Positions 7,758-16,847 are shown, counted from the first letter of the stretch. The stretch: 47,653 nucleotides of DNA from Planctomycetota bacterium (GCA_027622275.1 JAQBZB010000031.1:1-47653); one strand, 5' to 3'. Notes: generated by a model not told the origin, from the letters alone. Program-made: numbers and translations.

Positions 7758-8984
7758 ATGCAAAACATCGTTAACGAAAAACCGTACGAGTTTGTTCCAC
7801 CTCACCGCGGTACTTGGTGGCCGAACTTCATTCAACGCTTCGACCTGTACGGACGTTGGCTCCGAAAGAGCGAGGGCGTCGTTAGTTACGAGTTGCGCAA
7901 CACCGAACGGCTGAAAGAGTCGCTCGAAGCTGGGCACGGCATTATGCTCGCTCCGAATCATTGCCGGCCGGGGGATCCGTTGGTGTTGGGGTGGTTGGCC
8001 AGGCATGTGGGCACCCATGTCTATGGGATGGCGAGTTGGCATCTGTTCAATCAAGGCTGGTTCACGGCCTGGGCGATTCGCAAGATGGGCGGGTTCAGCG
8101 TCTATCGCGAAGGAGTCGACCGGCAGGCGATCAACACGGCGATCGAGATTCTCGAGACGGCCGAACGACCGCTCGTCCTGTTTCCGGAAGGAGCCGTCAG
8201 TCGGACGAACGACCGGTTGCATGCGTTGTTGGACGGCGTCGCGTTCATCGCCCGAACTGCGGCCAAACGCCGCGCGAAGCATACCGCAGAGGGCAGCGTG
8301 GTTGTTCATCCGGTCGGCATCAAGTATCTGTTTCGCGGTGACTTGGCAAACGTCGCTGACGAAGTTCTGACAGACATTGAACGCCGCTTCTCGTGGCTCC
8401 CACAAAGGCATTTGAGTGTCTACGACCGCATCGTGAAACTCGGTCGAGGCCTGCTTTGTCTCAAGGAAATCGAGCACTTTGGACAGGAACAATCGGGGCG
8501 ATTCGCAGATCGCGTGACAGGACTGATCGATCGCTTGCTTCAGCCGCTTGAGGAAGAATGGGTCGGTCGCGCGCAAACTGGATCGGTCGTACCGCGTGTC
8601 AAAGCGTTGCGGATGAAGCTGTTGCCTGACATGGTAAACGGCGAGTTGACGGAGGACGAAAGGCAACGCCGCTGGCAGCAGCTGGCCGACATCTATCTGG
8701 CACAGCAAGTATCGTGCTATCCGTCCGACTACCTGGCGAGGCCGTCGGTGGACCGTTTATTGGAGACGCTGGAGCGTTACGAAGAGGACTTAACCGACAA
8801 GGTGCGTGTTCACGGATCATTGCACGTGATCATTCAAGTTGGCGAGGCGATCGACGTCAGTCCGAATCGCGATCGCAAGGCCAAGGTTGATCCGCTCATG
8901 GCGCGTATTGAACGCGACCTGCAATCGATGCTCGATCAGCTGGCCGAGGAGTCGCCGCTGTATCATTCGCCGTTGCCAAAATGA
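7758..8984 (+). CDS. PlsC-like 1-acyl-glycerol-phosphate acyltransferase
   Basis: The 408-residue protein contains the acyltransferase signature NHCRPGD (H68-x4-D73) and, 70 residues later, LFPEGAVSR (FPEG, 142-145), the acyl-acceptor binding block. The first 280 residues form the catalytic domain. The C-terminal 130 residues are hydrophilic, with an alpha-helical look, and are an extension beyond the usual PlsC length of about 240. The expected role is acylation of a phospholipid or related lipid at the inner membrane, with the acceptor unknown. The start is uncertain. ATG 7758 was chosen because homology-like sequence begins right after it (YEFVPPHRGTWWPNFI). Upstream in-frame ATGs exist and none has a clear Shine-Dalgarno. 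Confidence 0.8.
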   Translation: MQNIVNEKPYEFVPPHRGTWWPNFIQRFDLYGRWLRKSEGVVSYELRNTERLKESLEAGHGIMLAPNHCRPGDPLVLGWLARHVGTHVYGMASWHLFNQGWFTAWAIRKMGGFSVYREGVDRQAINTAIEILETAERPLVLFPEGAVSRTNDRLHALLDGVAFIARTAAKRRAKHTAEGSVVVHPVGIKYLFRGDLANVADEVLTDIERRFSWLPQRHLSVYDRIVKLGRGLLCLKEIEHFGQEQSGRFADRVTGLIDRLLQPLEEEWVGRAQTGSVVPRVKALRMKLLPDMVNGELTEDERQRRWQQLADIYLAQQVSCYPSDYLARPSVDRLLETLERYEEDLTDKVRVHGSLHVIIQVGEAIDVSPNRDRKAKVDPLMARIERDLQSMLDQLAEESPLYHSPLPK

Positions 8985-9101
8985 ATTCTTGTCGTCCGGC
9001 GCAATCCGCATCATCACTACGACCGCCTGGGTGACCTGCCAGCCGGCAATAGTGCGTAACCTACGCTTTCGAAGTCCTTGTTTGCGCCATTGCCGCGCAC
9101 C

Positions 9102-9278
9102 AATCCGGATTATTCATCAGCCGCCTGGCGATAGCCTGCGGTTCTCGTGAACTTCGAGAGAACCGCAGGCTATCGCGTGGCGGCTGATTTGCGACGTGTT
9201 TTGGACAGGATAGCTGCATCTCCTCTTACAAACGTGTGTTTTGAAGAATGTTGACCGGTTCATGAATAATCCTGGCTA
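9102..9278 (-). mobile_element. MITE-like element, family A, copy 2 (inverted)
   Basis: The reverse complement of this segment matches 3679-3856 along its whole length, with scattered substitutions (my estimate about 85 percent identity). It has the same terminal repeats (TCCGGATTATTCAT ... ATGAATAATCCTGG) and the same hairpin, here at 9116-9188. It ends only 28 bases before the GTG of the GGDEF-like gene, so it may influence that gene's transcription. The remainder of the 8985-9305 gap holds nothing else recognisable. Confidence 0.8.
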
Positions 9279-9305
9279 ACGAGTTGATTTCGAGGGGACA
9301 CATCC

Positions 9306-10523
9306 GTGGTTACGATCGTTCTTGCACTCGCTGTCGCCAATCTGGGGCTAGGATTTGCGCTGGCGGTAGCTCTCGATCGTCTTCCCGTTTTGTCGATGCC
9401 ACACTTCAAGCGAAGTTCAAAAACGGGCTTGCCGGTTGGTGGTGACACAACCGAGCAGGGCGATGGGCTTCCCGGAAACTCACCGGGCGATGGCTGGTCC
9501 CAGAAGCTCCAGGATGCGGAAGTCGACCCGCAGTCCATGACCGAAAGGTTGCTGTGGATCGTCAAGTTGGAGACGAGTTTGCGTCGCGAGCAACTGCTTG
9601 AGCTTGACCGGGTGTTCTTCGATTTGCATTCGCCGCAGCCGATCGTCGGTGAGTTGAAGCAGGAACTCGAGTCGTTTCATCAGCTGCTGGAGTCGTGGAT
9701 CGCCCAATCGGTTATGGAGAAGGAACAAGCGAGCCCGCTCGGCGAAGCGCTGGACGAGTTGCTGCTCGATCAAACACTTCAGTTACGGTCGTGTATCGAC
9801 GGTCTGGCGGAAGCTGGCCGTGATGACGTGGCCCGGCAACTCGCAACCGCCATGACCGCCGTCAATGTTTTGCGCGACCGGGCAGACGCGATCTTGTGTC
9901 ATCTATTGACGGCGGAAGATCGATTGCACTGTGTCGCCGACCGTTATCGGACCTTCGGCGAGCACGGCACGCTGACGCACCTCGGACTGGCGGCTCTGTT
10001 CGACGAGTGGTGGGCGGACGATCCAGATCACGTCCGTCTCGTGAGCATTGTCATGCTCGACTTGGACCGCTTTGACTCCTTCACGCAGCAAGTCGGTGCC
10101 GCGCGAGGTGATATCGCGCTGCTTCGTGTTGGCGACGTGTTACATGATCTGTTACGCAAGGATCGGGGCTTCGATCGAGTTGCGCGGTACAGTGGCCAGC
10201 GATTTATCATGTTCCTGGGAGATACTTCTTCCAAGAATGCGGCCAAAGGAGCCGAACGAATCCGGCAGACCATCGAAGCGACCTCCTTCAAGCTGGGAGA
10301 AGAAACTTCGGAAGTTACCGCCAGTCTCGCGGTGATCGAGGTCGGCAAAACGGAAGGGCCAGACGCATTCATCCCGCGACTGGAAGCAACATTGAACGAA
10401 TGTAAGAAGGCAGGCCGGAACTGCGGATATGTCGATGCCGGTGATGGTCCAGCTCCCATCAGATTGCCACAGTATCAGATCAGCGTCCGTGTCATCGAAT
10501 TGGACGAGCGAGAGGCCGGCTAA
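9306..10523 (+). CDS. Membrane-anchored degenerate GGDEF protein
   Basis: The 405-residue product starts with one membrane helix (about residues 3-25) and has a helical middle region rich in Leu, Glu and Arg. It ends in a GGDEF-fold domain from about residue 245: MLDLDRFDSFTQQVG, then LLRVGDVLHDLLRKDRGFDRVARYSGQRFIMFLGDTS. Active diguanylate cyclases have GG[DE]EF where this protein has SGQRF, so cyclic-di-GMP synthesis is very unlikely. A regulatory or scaffold role fits better. The start is GTG 9306 with GAGGGG about 10 bases upstream. The gene is convergent with prmC, with only 6 bases between them. No EAL or PilZ partner is adjacent. Confidence 0.8.
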   Translation: MVTIVLALAVANLGLGFALAVALDRLPVLSMPHFKRSSKTGLPVGGDTTEQGDGLPGNSPGDGWSQKLQDAEVDPQSMTERLLWIVKLETSLRREQLLELDRVFFDLHSPQPIVGELKQELESFHQLLESWIAQSVMEKEQASPLGEALDELLLDQTLQLRSCIDGLAEAGRDDVARQLATAMTAVNVLRDRADAILCHLLTAEDRLHCVADRYRTFGEHGTLTHLGLAALFDEWWADDPDHVRLVSIVMLDLDRFDSFTQQVGAARGDIALLRVGDVLHDLLRKDRGFDRVARYSGQRFIMFLGDTSSKNAAKGAERIRQTIEATSFKLGEETSEVTASLAVIEVGKTEGPDAFIPRLEATLNECKKAGRNCGYVDAGDGPAPIRLPQYQISVRVIELDEREAG

Positions 10524-10529
10524 CGCGGA

Positions 10530-11429
10530 TCATTCCCGTACGAATTGGGCCGCGCAGCGTTTCGCCACCACCACCCGCGCCAGACCCGCCATATCCTTGA
10601 GCGTTCGTGCCGTTTCGTAGCCGCTGTGTGCCCTGATAATCTCATGTGTTTGCTGTTCGATCATGGGACTTACTTCCAGCAGCAAGCAACCCCCGATCGC
10701 GAGCCGTTCGGCGGCAGCTGGGACCAACCGCTGGATAATCTCAGTACCGGCTGATCCACCGCAGAGTGCGAGATGTGGTTCGTAGCCGGACACTTCTGGG
10801 CGAAGTTCCCGCATCTCCGATTCGCTCACGTACGGCGGGTTACTCGCGATCAGATCGAACTGGCGGTCGTCGACCTGCGAGAACAGATCGCTCTCAATCA
10901 ACTCGATGCGACCAGCGACGCCATGTGCTTCGACGTTTGCTCTCGCGACATCGAGAGCTTTCGAGCTGACGTCGATGGCAGTGATGTGGGCCCGTGGAAG
11001 ATTCTTGGCGGCACAAACCGCGACAACGCCGCTGCCCGTTCCAACATCGGCAATCGCGAGCGCAGGCTTGCGAACGCCAAGTTCCTTGGCGGCATCGAGC
11101 AACGCGACGACGAGAAGTTCTGTTTCTGGACGCGGAATCAACACGTCGCGCGTCACCTTGAACGTGAGCGAATAAAACTCCCGATGTCCGACGAGGTAGG
11201 CCACCGGTTCGCCTTCCGCGCGCCGCCTCACGAGTTCGCGAAATCTGCCGCGGATCGCTTCGGGCGGCTCTTCATCAAACGCGGTGTACAGTTCGATGCG
11301 TTCGCAGTTGCGCGCCGCTGCCAGTAGAACTTCCGCATCGAGCCGCGGACTGGTCGAATCCTTTTGCTTGAGAAAGTCCGCCGTCCATGTGAGCAGCCGG
11401 CCAATCGTCCAAGCTTCTGTTTCCGACAT
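10530..11429 (-). CDS. prmC: Release factor glutamine methyltransferase PrmC
   Basis: This 299-residue protein methylates the GGQ glutamine of class I release factors using S-adenosylmethionine. It has the N-terminal helical domain that binds the release factor (1-90), the SAM-binding loop DVGTGSG at 128-134, and the substrate motif NPPY at 197-200, all as in HemK/PrmC. The gene lies 17 bases downstream of prfA, which encodes its substrate, in the usual prfA-prmC order. It is cytoplasmic. The length is normal and the start ATG fits the alignment (RLLTWTADFLKQKDSTSPRLDAE region). Confidence 0.95.
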   Translation of the reverse strand: MSETEAWTIGRLLTWTADFLKQKDSTSPRLDAEVLLAAARNCERIELYTAFDEEPPEAIRGRFRELVRRRAEGEPVAYLVGHREFYSLTFKVTRDVLIPRPETELLVVALLDAAKELGVRKPALAIADVGTGSGVVAVCAAKNLPRAHITAIDVSSKALDVARANVEAHGVAGRIELIESDLFSQVDDRQFDLIASNPPYVSESEMRELRPEVSGYEPHLALCGGSAGTEIIQRLVPAAAERLAIGGCLLLEVSPMIEQQTHEIIRAHSGYETARTLKDMAGLARVVVAKRCAAQFVRE

Positions 11430-11446
11430 CTGGGCAGCTCTCGCGA

Positions 11447-12523
11447 TCAGGCCGGTTCGTCCATCGAGCCACGAAGCAAGTCGCGATCATGATCGATGAG
11501 GGCGTCGGTCACCGGTTGAAGATCGCCGGCGATAACCTGATCCAGCTTATACAGCGTGAAATTGATGCGATGATCGGTAACACGATTCTCTGGGAAGTTG
11601 TAGGTGCGGATGCGTTGGCTGCGATCCCCGGAGCCGACCAGCGTCTTACGATGATCGGATCGTTTCTGGGCTTCTTCCGCCCGCTTTGCATCGTAAAGCT
11701 TGGACTTTAGTAATCGGAGCGCGATCGAAAGATTTTTGTGTTGGCTGCGTTCGTCGGAACATTGCACGATGAGGCCCGATTCGTGATGGAACAGTCGCAC
11801 GGCCGACGCTGTCTTGTTGACGTGTTGACCCCCTGGGCCGGCACTTGCCGCGTAGCGTTGAACTTCGTAGTCGTCCGGTTTGAGGTCGATCTCAACGTCT
11901 TCCGGCTCCGGCAACACGGCGACCGTTGCAGCGGAGGTGTGAATGCGGCCTTTGGCTTCGGTTTCGGGAACGCGTTGCACGCGGTGCCCGCCGCTCTCGT
12001 ATTGCAACTCGCGATACACGCATTCGCCTTCGAACGCGAGCGAGATTTCCTTAAAGCCACCCAATTCAGTCACGCTCGAATAGAGAGCCTGGACCTTCCA
12101 GCCCTTCTTCTCGGCGTGCCTCTTGTACATTTCGTAGAGGTCACGCGCGAACAACGCGGCTTCGTCGCCGCCCGTTCCGCCGCGAATCTCCATCACGCAT
12201 CGAGTTCGATTGGCATCCTCGCCGCCGATCGTGGCTTCGAGCAGTTCGTCCCAGAGACGTTCGTTCTTTTCATCCAGGTTCGCCAACTCGTCGTGCGCCA
12301 TTTGCCGTTCTTCTTTGTCGTCGCTCTCCGCCATCTCGCGCAACTCGGCCATCTCGTTGCGAAGTTTCTGGAAGTTGCGGTACTTTGTCGCGAGTTTGGC
12401 GAGCGAGCCATGCTCGCGCGCAACCGCCGCCATGCGGTTCGAATCGACTTGCACCGCCGGGTCGGACATCATCCGCTCGAGTTCTTCGAAGCGGTGCAGT
12501 TTTTCGTCGAGCATCTTGCGCAT
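11447..12523 (-). CDS. prfA: Peptide chain release factor 1
   Basis: RF1 (358 residues) terminates translation at UAA and UAG. The GGQ motif is at 231-233 in [16 protein letters not shown]. The stop-codon recognition tripeptide is of the P-x-T type (PET, 186-188), which marks RF1 rather than the RF2 type (SPF). Other family hallmarks include [22 protein letters not shown]. The gene sits between rpmE and prmC on the same strand, a conserved translation operon. UGA, the codon relevant to the selenoprotein in this window, is read by RF2, which is not encoded here. Confidence 0.97.
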   Translation of the reverse strand: MRKMLDEKLHRFEELERMMSDPAVQVDSNRMAAVAREHGSLAKLATKYRNFQKLRNEMAELREMAESDDKEERQMAHDELANLDEKNERLWDELLEATIGGEDANRTRCVMEIRGGTGGDEAALFARDLYEMYKRHAEKKGWKVQALYSSVTELGGFKEISLAFEGECVYRELQYESGGHRVQRVPETEAKGRIHTSAATVAVLPEPEDVEIDLKPDDYEVQRYAASAGPGGQHVNKTASAVRLFHHESGLIVQCSDERSQHKNLSIALRLLKSKLYDAKRAEEAQKRSDHRKTLVGSGDRSQRIRTYNFPENRVTDHRINFTLYKLDQVIAGDLQPVTDALIDHDRDLLRGSMDEPA

Positions 12524-12631
12524 GGGGAAAGCGACTTATCCGCAACGATTGGACGGGGGCGTAGGACATCGGCGCTTCATGCCAGCCGGGACTAGGCCAA
12601 TGGTGCGCCGATCACGGTAGATGCCAACAGG

Positions 12632-12892
12632 CTAGGATTCGGCCTTGGCCTTTGCCGGTTTCTTCTTGCCAGCCTTTTGAAGGCTTGCGTAGCTGCCCGC
12701 TGCGAACTTCGTCTGGAATTTCTCGATGCGGCCAGCCGTGTCGATATACTTCAACTTCCCAGTGAAGAATGGGTGGCACATGTTGCATATGTCCACCTTC
12801 AACTCACTACGGACGCTCCGCGTGGTGAAGGTGTTACCACAACCACAGGTCACAGCGGTTTCGACGTATTTTGGGTGAATGGCGTCCTTCAT
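12632..12892 (-). CDS. rpmE: 50S ribosomal protein L31
   Basis: This 86-residue protein has the L31 pattern [35 protein letters not shown] and a lysine/alanine tail. The cysteines (CGC ... CNMC) form the zinc-binding C+ version of L31. The start ATG at 12892 was chosen because the upstream in-frame extension to 13390 is not L31-like and overlaps a terminator and another gene. It is the first gene of rpmE-prfA-prmC, with a 108-base gap before prfA. Confidence 0.95.
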   Translation of the reverse strand: MKDAIHPKYVETAVTCGCGNTFTTRSVRSELKVDICNMCHPFFTGKLKYIDTAGRIEKFQTKFAAGSYASLQKAGKKKPAKAKAES

Positions 12893-13001
12893 GTCCCAAG
12901 TCCTTGCGGGCGAATATTTACCAAGCTCAGCATCTGTCGCGTTTGGCGAAACCGCAATAATATCATCCGACCCAAAACACCACAAGCCGCAGCAATTGAA
13001 C

Positions 13002-13030
13002 GAAAAAAGGGCCAGCCGAAGCTCGCCCTT
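13002..13030 (-). terminator. Rho-independent terminator after the acidic hypothetical gene
   Basis: On the minus strand the sequence AAGGGC-G-AGC-TTCG-GCT-G-GCCCTT is followed by TTTTCG. This gives a stem with a UUCG tetraloop, one G-G mismatch and a U run. It lies 35 bases after the stop of the gene at 13065-13454 and upstream of rpmE. Confidence 0.75.
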
Positions 13031-13064
13031 GGTTTCCTTGCGGACTGTCCGGGAACATTGCGGA

Positions 13065-13454
13065 TCAGATTTCCTCGGCTTCCTCCGACTCCGACTCGGT
13101 GTCCGACTCGGCATTGATTTCCGATTCGGCGGCATCCGCAGTCTCAGCCGGCTTGCCAATTTGCTGATATCCGAGATCTCGGAGAACCTCCAGAATCTCG
13201 CTGCAAGTCGGGAACATGCGACCACTGGAACGCTTGTAAGCGTCCATTGCTTGCATGAATTCGATCTCTTGATCCGAGTAATCACGCTCGCAAGTGGTGG
13301 GGTCGATCTGACGGCGACGCGGTACCTTGCGCCGCAGGGCTTGTCGGCGTTCTGCCGCAACTGGTTTGTCGGACGTTCGGCGATCTTCACTGTCTCGGCG
13401 ATCAGTAGGTAGGCGTCGGTCGAGAGTAACTTCTGTCTTCTTCGTGCGTGCCAC
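13065..13454 (-). CDS. Conserved planctomycete hypothetical protein
   Basis: A 129-residue soluble protein of unknown function. The N-terminal half is very basic with many Arg-Arg pairs ([15 protein letters not shown]). The middle holds the most conserved-looking block: [33 protein letters not shown] and DLGYQQ. The C-terminal 30 residues are strongly acidic (Glu/Asp/Ser/Ala). I recall this block from other planctomycete genomes, always without a function. The start is GTG 13454, supported by GGAGG six bases upstream. A longer frame to 13472 lacks this. It has its own terminator at 13002-13030. Confidence 0.75.
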   Translation of the reverse strand: MARTKKTEVTLDRRLPTDRRDSEDRRTSDKPVAAERRQALRRKVPRRRQIDPTTCERDYSDQEIEFMQAMDAYKRSSGRMFPTCSEILEVLRDLGYQQIGKPAETADAAESEINAESDTESESEEAEEI

Positions 13455-13734
13455 AGTATTCCTCCAAAGCATCAGCCTGCGGAATACCCGTCCATAGGTG
13501 TACGTTTAGCGATCCGGCTATAGAACGAAGATCGGAACGAGGCGATGTGAAAGTGCAACGCTTAGGAAAAAGAAGAGGTTGTTCTGGGCCTTGCGGATTG
13601 CACGGATATTAGCGTCTGCGGGAACATTCCGGATGCACAGGCGGATTGGCGGCACAGAGGCGCGGAGGACACAGTATCGAAACTCGCGAACGCACACGGT
13701 GTTCTCCGTGCGACCGTGTTTCAAAGTCTTAAGC

Positions 13735-13853
13735 ACCGTTCGAGGAATTAGTGAGCGGAATGGCGCTAGCCACCGGTTCTTCGTGCGCCGTGAAACACCG
13801 GCGGCTAGCGCCGTGCCGCTCACCTGAATTCGGACAGGTATTTCTCGAACGGT
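13735..13853. mobile_element. MITE-like element, family B, copy 1
   Basis: A 119 bp non-coding unit starts ACCGTTCGAG and ends CTCGAACGGT. It is almost entirely one inverted repeat, with arms TGAGCGG...GGCGCTAGCC and GGCTAGCGCC...CCGCTCA around a CCGG-rich loop. It is nearly identical to 42635-42753, where I count two differences. It lies in the 410-base gap between the acidic hypothetical gene and the anti-sigma gene. The rest of that gap shows no gene. Confidence 0.85.
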
Positions 13854-13863
13854 CCTGAGTGAC

Positions 13864-14505
13864 TTAGCTAATCGGAGGCCGGACACCGTGGTATTGCGCC
13901 TGCGGTTCGACGGGCTGACGCTCTGAGTACCCGGGTAACGTGCGCCACAACGTGTCGAGAGCGAGGTTGAAGGTGACTGCCAGAGGTCGAATACCGCTCG
14001 CGAGTTCATCGACCGGTTCAAAGATGCCGAACCGATGTTCCGAGAGTCGAACCATCAGCTGATGCATCAGCACACGCAAGTCTTCGGACTCTTGCGCGGT
14101 GAGCGTTCTCACGGCAATTTGTCGAGGTGCTGGTGTCACGAGCGCGAGTCCGCCGCCGCTCCGTCCATCCTTTGGCCGGAATCGAACACGGTCCCCGGCG
14201 AAAGGAAGCAGAGCGATCATGATCGTCGCTGCCGTAGCAAGTGCGACCATCATATAGCGCCTGTTGCTCCGCCGGCGCCGGTCGATTCGCATTTGATCGA
14301 GGACGCGATGCCCCATCTCCTTCGGGCACAGTGGCTGCGGAAGCGGATGCAATCGTAGTCCCGCGAACAACCGGCTCTGTGCATGCAAGACCTTGCCACA
14401 GGCGTCACAATCTCGCGCATGCCCACGAAGCATTTCGTCCTGCTCGACGTTCTTGCGGTCGTCGAGCAGTTGTTGGAGTCGTTGTTCAAACTTTGCGCAC
14501 TGCAT
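13864..14505 (-). CDS. Anti-sigma factor with zinc-finger-like N-terminus
   Basis: The 213-residue protein begins with a zf-HC2-like motif typical of anti-sigma factors (a His-x3-Cys-x2-Cys arrangement: GHARDCDACGK, with C3 upstream). One membrane helix follows at about residues 84-102 (YMMVALATAATIMIALLPF), then a periplasmic tail with no recognisable domain. It overlaps the ECF sigma gene by 20 bases, so the two are translationally coupled and very probably form a sigma/anti-sigma pair. The anti-sigma would hold the sigma factor at the membrane and release it on an envelope signal that cannot be predicted from the sequence. Confidence 0.8.
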   Translation of the reverse strand: MQCAKFEQRLQQLLDDRKNVEQDEMLRGHARDCDACGKVLHAQSRLFAGLRLHPLPQPLCPKEMGHRVLDQMRIDRRRRSNRRYMMVALATAATIMIALLPFAGDRVRFRPKDGRSGGGLALVTPAPRQIAVRTLTAQESEDLRVLMHQLMVRLSEHRFGIFEPVDELASGIRPLAVTFNLALDTLWRTLPGYSERQPVEPQAQYHGVRPPIS

Positions 14506-15052
14506 AACTCGAATCCTCGATCACTTCGCGCTGTTGAAGGAAGCGGATCAGCTCCAATCGCGCGCGGTGTATCCATGTTTTGACGGTTCCCAATGGCCGA
14601 CTCATGGCGTTGGCGATCTGCTCGTAGCTCAACTCGTGCTGGTGAAACAAGACGAAGGCCTGCCGATAATCCGCTCGAAGCTGTTCGAGGCCAAGTGCTA
14701 CTTCTTCTGCCAGATGCTTCGCCGGCATAGTGTCTGGACGATGGTCGGGGACCGGTTCAATGAACGCTTGGCTGGTCGGACGTCGCCGTCGCGACGCGAG
14801 TGCCGTACGACATCGGTTTCCGGCGATCGCGAACAGCCAAGGCTCGAAATCGCGCTCATGATCCCACTTCGCGAGATTCTTTAGCACACGAACGAACGTC
14901 TCCTGAACAGCATCCTCGGCGTCTTCACGGCTGCCCAACATGCGATAACAGAGTCCAAACACTTGTCCCTGAAACCTCTCGACCAGCGCTAACATGGCAG
15001 ACTGCTCCCCTGCCAGGCAGCGATTGACCAGTATTCGGAGATCTTCCATCAA
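14486..15052 (-). CDS. ECF-family RNA polymerase sigma factor
   Basis: This 188-residue sigma-70 family factor has region 2 (about 20-90: FGLCYRMLGSREDAEDAVQETFVRVL, then WLFAIAGNRCR) and region 4 (about 125-175: FVLFHQHELSYEQIANAMSRPLGTVKTWIHRARLEL) with a clear helix-turn-helix. The linker between them is short, as in extracytoplasmic-function factors. It is followed, with a 20-base overlap, by its presumed membrane anti-sigma factor. The start is ATG 15052, with an alternative ATG one codon later. The regulon is unknown. Confidence 0.9.
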   Translation of the reverse strand: MMEDLRILVNRCLAGEQSAMLALVERFQGQVFGLCYRMLGSREDAEDAVQETFVRVLKNLAKWDHERDFEPWLFAIAGNRCRTALASRRRRPTSQAFIEPVPDHRPDTMPAKHLAEEVALGLEQLRADYRQAFVLFHQHELSYEQIANAMSRPLGTVKTWIHRARLELIRFLQQREVIEDSSYAVRKV

Positions 15053-15181
15053 GCCATTCTCTCCGGCTCACGGTGCCGGTTATGGGACGATACCCCAACT
15101 TGAAACGTATGGTTTCAGCAACCATTCGGAATTCGAGTCGCCGGTGTATTCTAGTTGCCGTTGAAGATATTGGATTCCCAC

Positions 15182-15215
15182 AAAAAGAAAAACGCCTGTA
15201 GCGGCGACAGGCGTT
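15182..15215 (-). terminator. Rho-independent terminator after the FHA gene
   Basis: The minus strand reads AACGCCTGT, a short CGCCGCT loop, ACAGGCGTT and then TTTCTTTTT. This is a perfect 9-pair stem with a U-rich tail, 30 bases after the FHA gene stop. Confidence 0.85.
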
Positions 15216-15246
15216 GGTGAACGGTCGTGGTTGGTGCGCATCACGA

Positions 15247-15921
15247 CTAACGGTTGTTGAAGAACTTCTTCAACATGTCAGCTGCCGCGTCGCGTGACGA
15301 GGCCGCATCGGCCTTCTCCATTTCAGGCAACTTTCCGGGGGCTTGCTTCTTGGGGCGTTCGAGTTTCTTCGTGCCCGATTCACTTGTGTCCGCAGCCGGC
15401 AATTCGACGTCATCAACACTATCGAGCGTTCTCTTGGCAGCTTCGAGTGCGATTCGATCGGTTTCATCCAGCTTGAATTGCCGCGTGTCCGGGTCCGACT
15501 TCTTCTGGGACTTCTCGGCCGTATCGGATTCATGCAGCCATTCGCTGATGTCAAAGTCGAGCGACGCGCTATCGGCATCGCGTTGTGCAGGGGCCGCCGC
15601 TGGCTCGGGAACTCGCTTGCGGTCCTTGATCATCACCTCGAACTCAAGCCGCCCAATCTGTAGGTGATCGCCGGATTCGAGTGATTGATCGGCGGCGAGC
15701 CGCTCGCCGTTCAGGTAAGTCCCGTTACGACTATTCAAGTCGCGGATCACGACCTCGTCGTCGTCATCGTTGATTAGGATCGCGCAGTGATTGCGGCTGA
15801 TTGCTTCGCTCTTGGGACGCATGTGGCAATCGTCACCTCGCCCAATCAAGAACCGCTTCACCGGAACAGCCAGTTCCTTGCCCGAGTTCTTTCCTGCCAG
15901 AACCTTTAACTTGACTTGCAT
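15247..15921 (-). CDS. FHA-domain protein
   Basis: The 224-residue protein has an N-terminal forkhead-associated domain (about 5-95) with the usual signature blocks: FLIGRGDDCHMR, AISRNHCAIL and DLNSRNGTYLNGERL. These residues bind phosphothreonine peptides, so it is probably a reader of Ser/Thr kinase signalling. The C-terminal half is charged, probably disordered, and rich in Lys, Asp and Ala. It ends in a short hydrophobic/basic motif (DMLKKFFNNR). No kinase gene is adjacent. The start is ATG 15921 with GAAAGGTG just upstream, because the longer frame to 15975 has no ribosome site. The gene has its own terminator. Confidence 0.9.
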   Translation of the reverse strand: MQVKLKVLAGKNSGKELAVPVKRFLIGRGDDCHMRPKSEAISRNHCAILINDDDDEVVIRDLNSRNGTYLNGERLAADQSLESGDHLQIGRLEFEVMIKDRKRVPEPAAAPAQRDADSASLDFDISEWLHESDTAEKSQKKSDPDTRQFKLDETDRIALEAAKRTLDSVDDVELPAADTSESGTKKLERPKKQAPGKLPEMEKADAASSRDAAADMLKKFFNNR

Positions 15922-16109
15922 ATGCACCTTTCTACACGATGGCGCGAGCCGAGAAGAATTTTGTCTGCACGGCATTGCGAGTGTCGAGTATCAGTCGCCT
16001 CTTAACTCATTCGCCCAGTTCGGTGCGGCGGCTTTACCTTGCAACAAAGAAGCTTAATGAAAAAGAGTGTGAACGTCAAATATCGTAACACTTACGGGGG
16101 AACCAAAGG

Positions 16110-16847
16110 TTAGCGTTTGCGGGTCCACAGCTGGTGAGAAAAACGCGCTCGCTCGATGCTCGTGGCGACCGAGGACTCAGCTTCCGTTAGCGCGGACGGT
16201 GCGAACTCGAAACCGAATTGCTTGCCTAAACTTTGTGACCACTCTTCGACTAGTTCGCGTACGCTAACGGTCGTCCCGGCTAGTTCAGCCAGTCCGGGGA
16301 GTGCCGCGGCGTTCGGCGAACGTGCGAGAAGGATACTTCCGTGTTGTAGCAATGCTGCTTGATGGCGTCGTTGCGCGCTGCCGGCGACTTTTGCGTCCCC
16401 AACGAGGATATCAAGCGAGCTTCGTCGCTGAAAGCAAAGGAAAGGCTCGGGTTTTGTTTCGACGACAGCATCGCCCCACAGCGTTGCTTCGATGCCGTAC
16501 GCCGCCAAAGTCGCGATCAATGACTCGTGGAACTGCTTCACGAAGTCTTGGGCCGAGGATGAGAAGCGGTTGCGGGTCGGCGTGACAAAGCTGTAGGTCA
16601 ACTCGCGATCATGAACGATCGCCCCTCCGCCGGTGGTTCGTCGGACAACCGGCAAAGTCGCACTCGGCGGGTGCGCGCCGCGAGCTTCTAGTTGCTGGAA
16701 GTACCCCAATGACAAGGTCGGCTGATCCCATTGATAGAACCGCAGGGCCGAGCCACGGTGCTGCCCCGCCCATTGAAGTAGCGTTTCATCGACGGCCATG
16801 TTCCACGAGCCCCGAGCCGGCTCGTCGATAATTAGGCGGGTGTCCAT
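16110..16847 (-). CDS. LipM-like octanoyltransferase / lipoate-protein ligase family
   Basis: The 245-residue protein belongs to the BirA-LplA-LipB cofactor transferase fold: RRTTGGGAIVHDRELTYS (69-86) and the catalytic Lys K153 in DAKVAGSAQRR. Cys138 in FLCFQRRSSLD sits where octanoyltransferase LipM has its nucleophilic cysteine, which favours octanoyl transfer to GcvH over ATP-dependent lipoate ligation. It follows gcvPB directly, so its job is most likely to start lipoylation of the GcvH protein encoded in the same operon. The start is uncertain: ATG 16847 or GTG 16865, both inside a small tandem repeat. LipA (lipoyl synthase) is not in the window. Confidence 0.85.
   Translation of the reverse strand: MDTRLIIDEPARGSWNMAVDETLLQWAGQHRGSALRFYQWDQPTLSLGYFQQLEARGAHPPSATLPVVRRTTGGGAIVHDRELTYSFVTPTRNRFSSSAQDFVKQFHESLIATLAAYGIEATLWGDAVVETKPEPFLCFQRRSSLDILVGDAKVAGSAQRRHQAALLQHGSILLARSPNAAALPGLAELAGTTVSVRELVEEWSQSLGKQFGFEFAPSALTEAESSVATSIERARFSHQLWTRKR

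Noticed and set aside
12893-13390. Long N-terminal extension of the L31 frame
   Set aside because: The extension runs through a terminator and the antisense of nothing family-like, and it overlaps the acidic hypothetical gene. ATG 12892 gives a normal L31.
13518-14021. Minus-strand 167-residue frame
   Set aside because: It spans the family B MITE and part of the anti-sigma gene, with no protein-like features.
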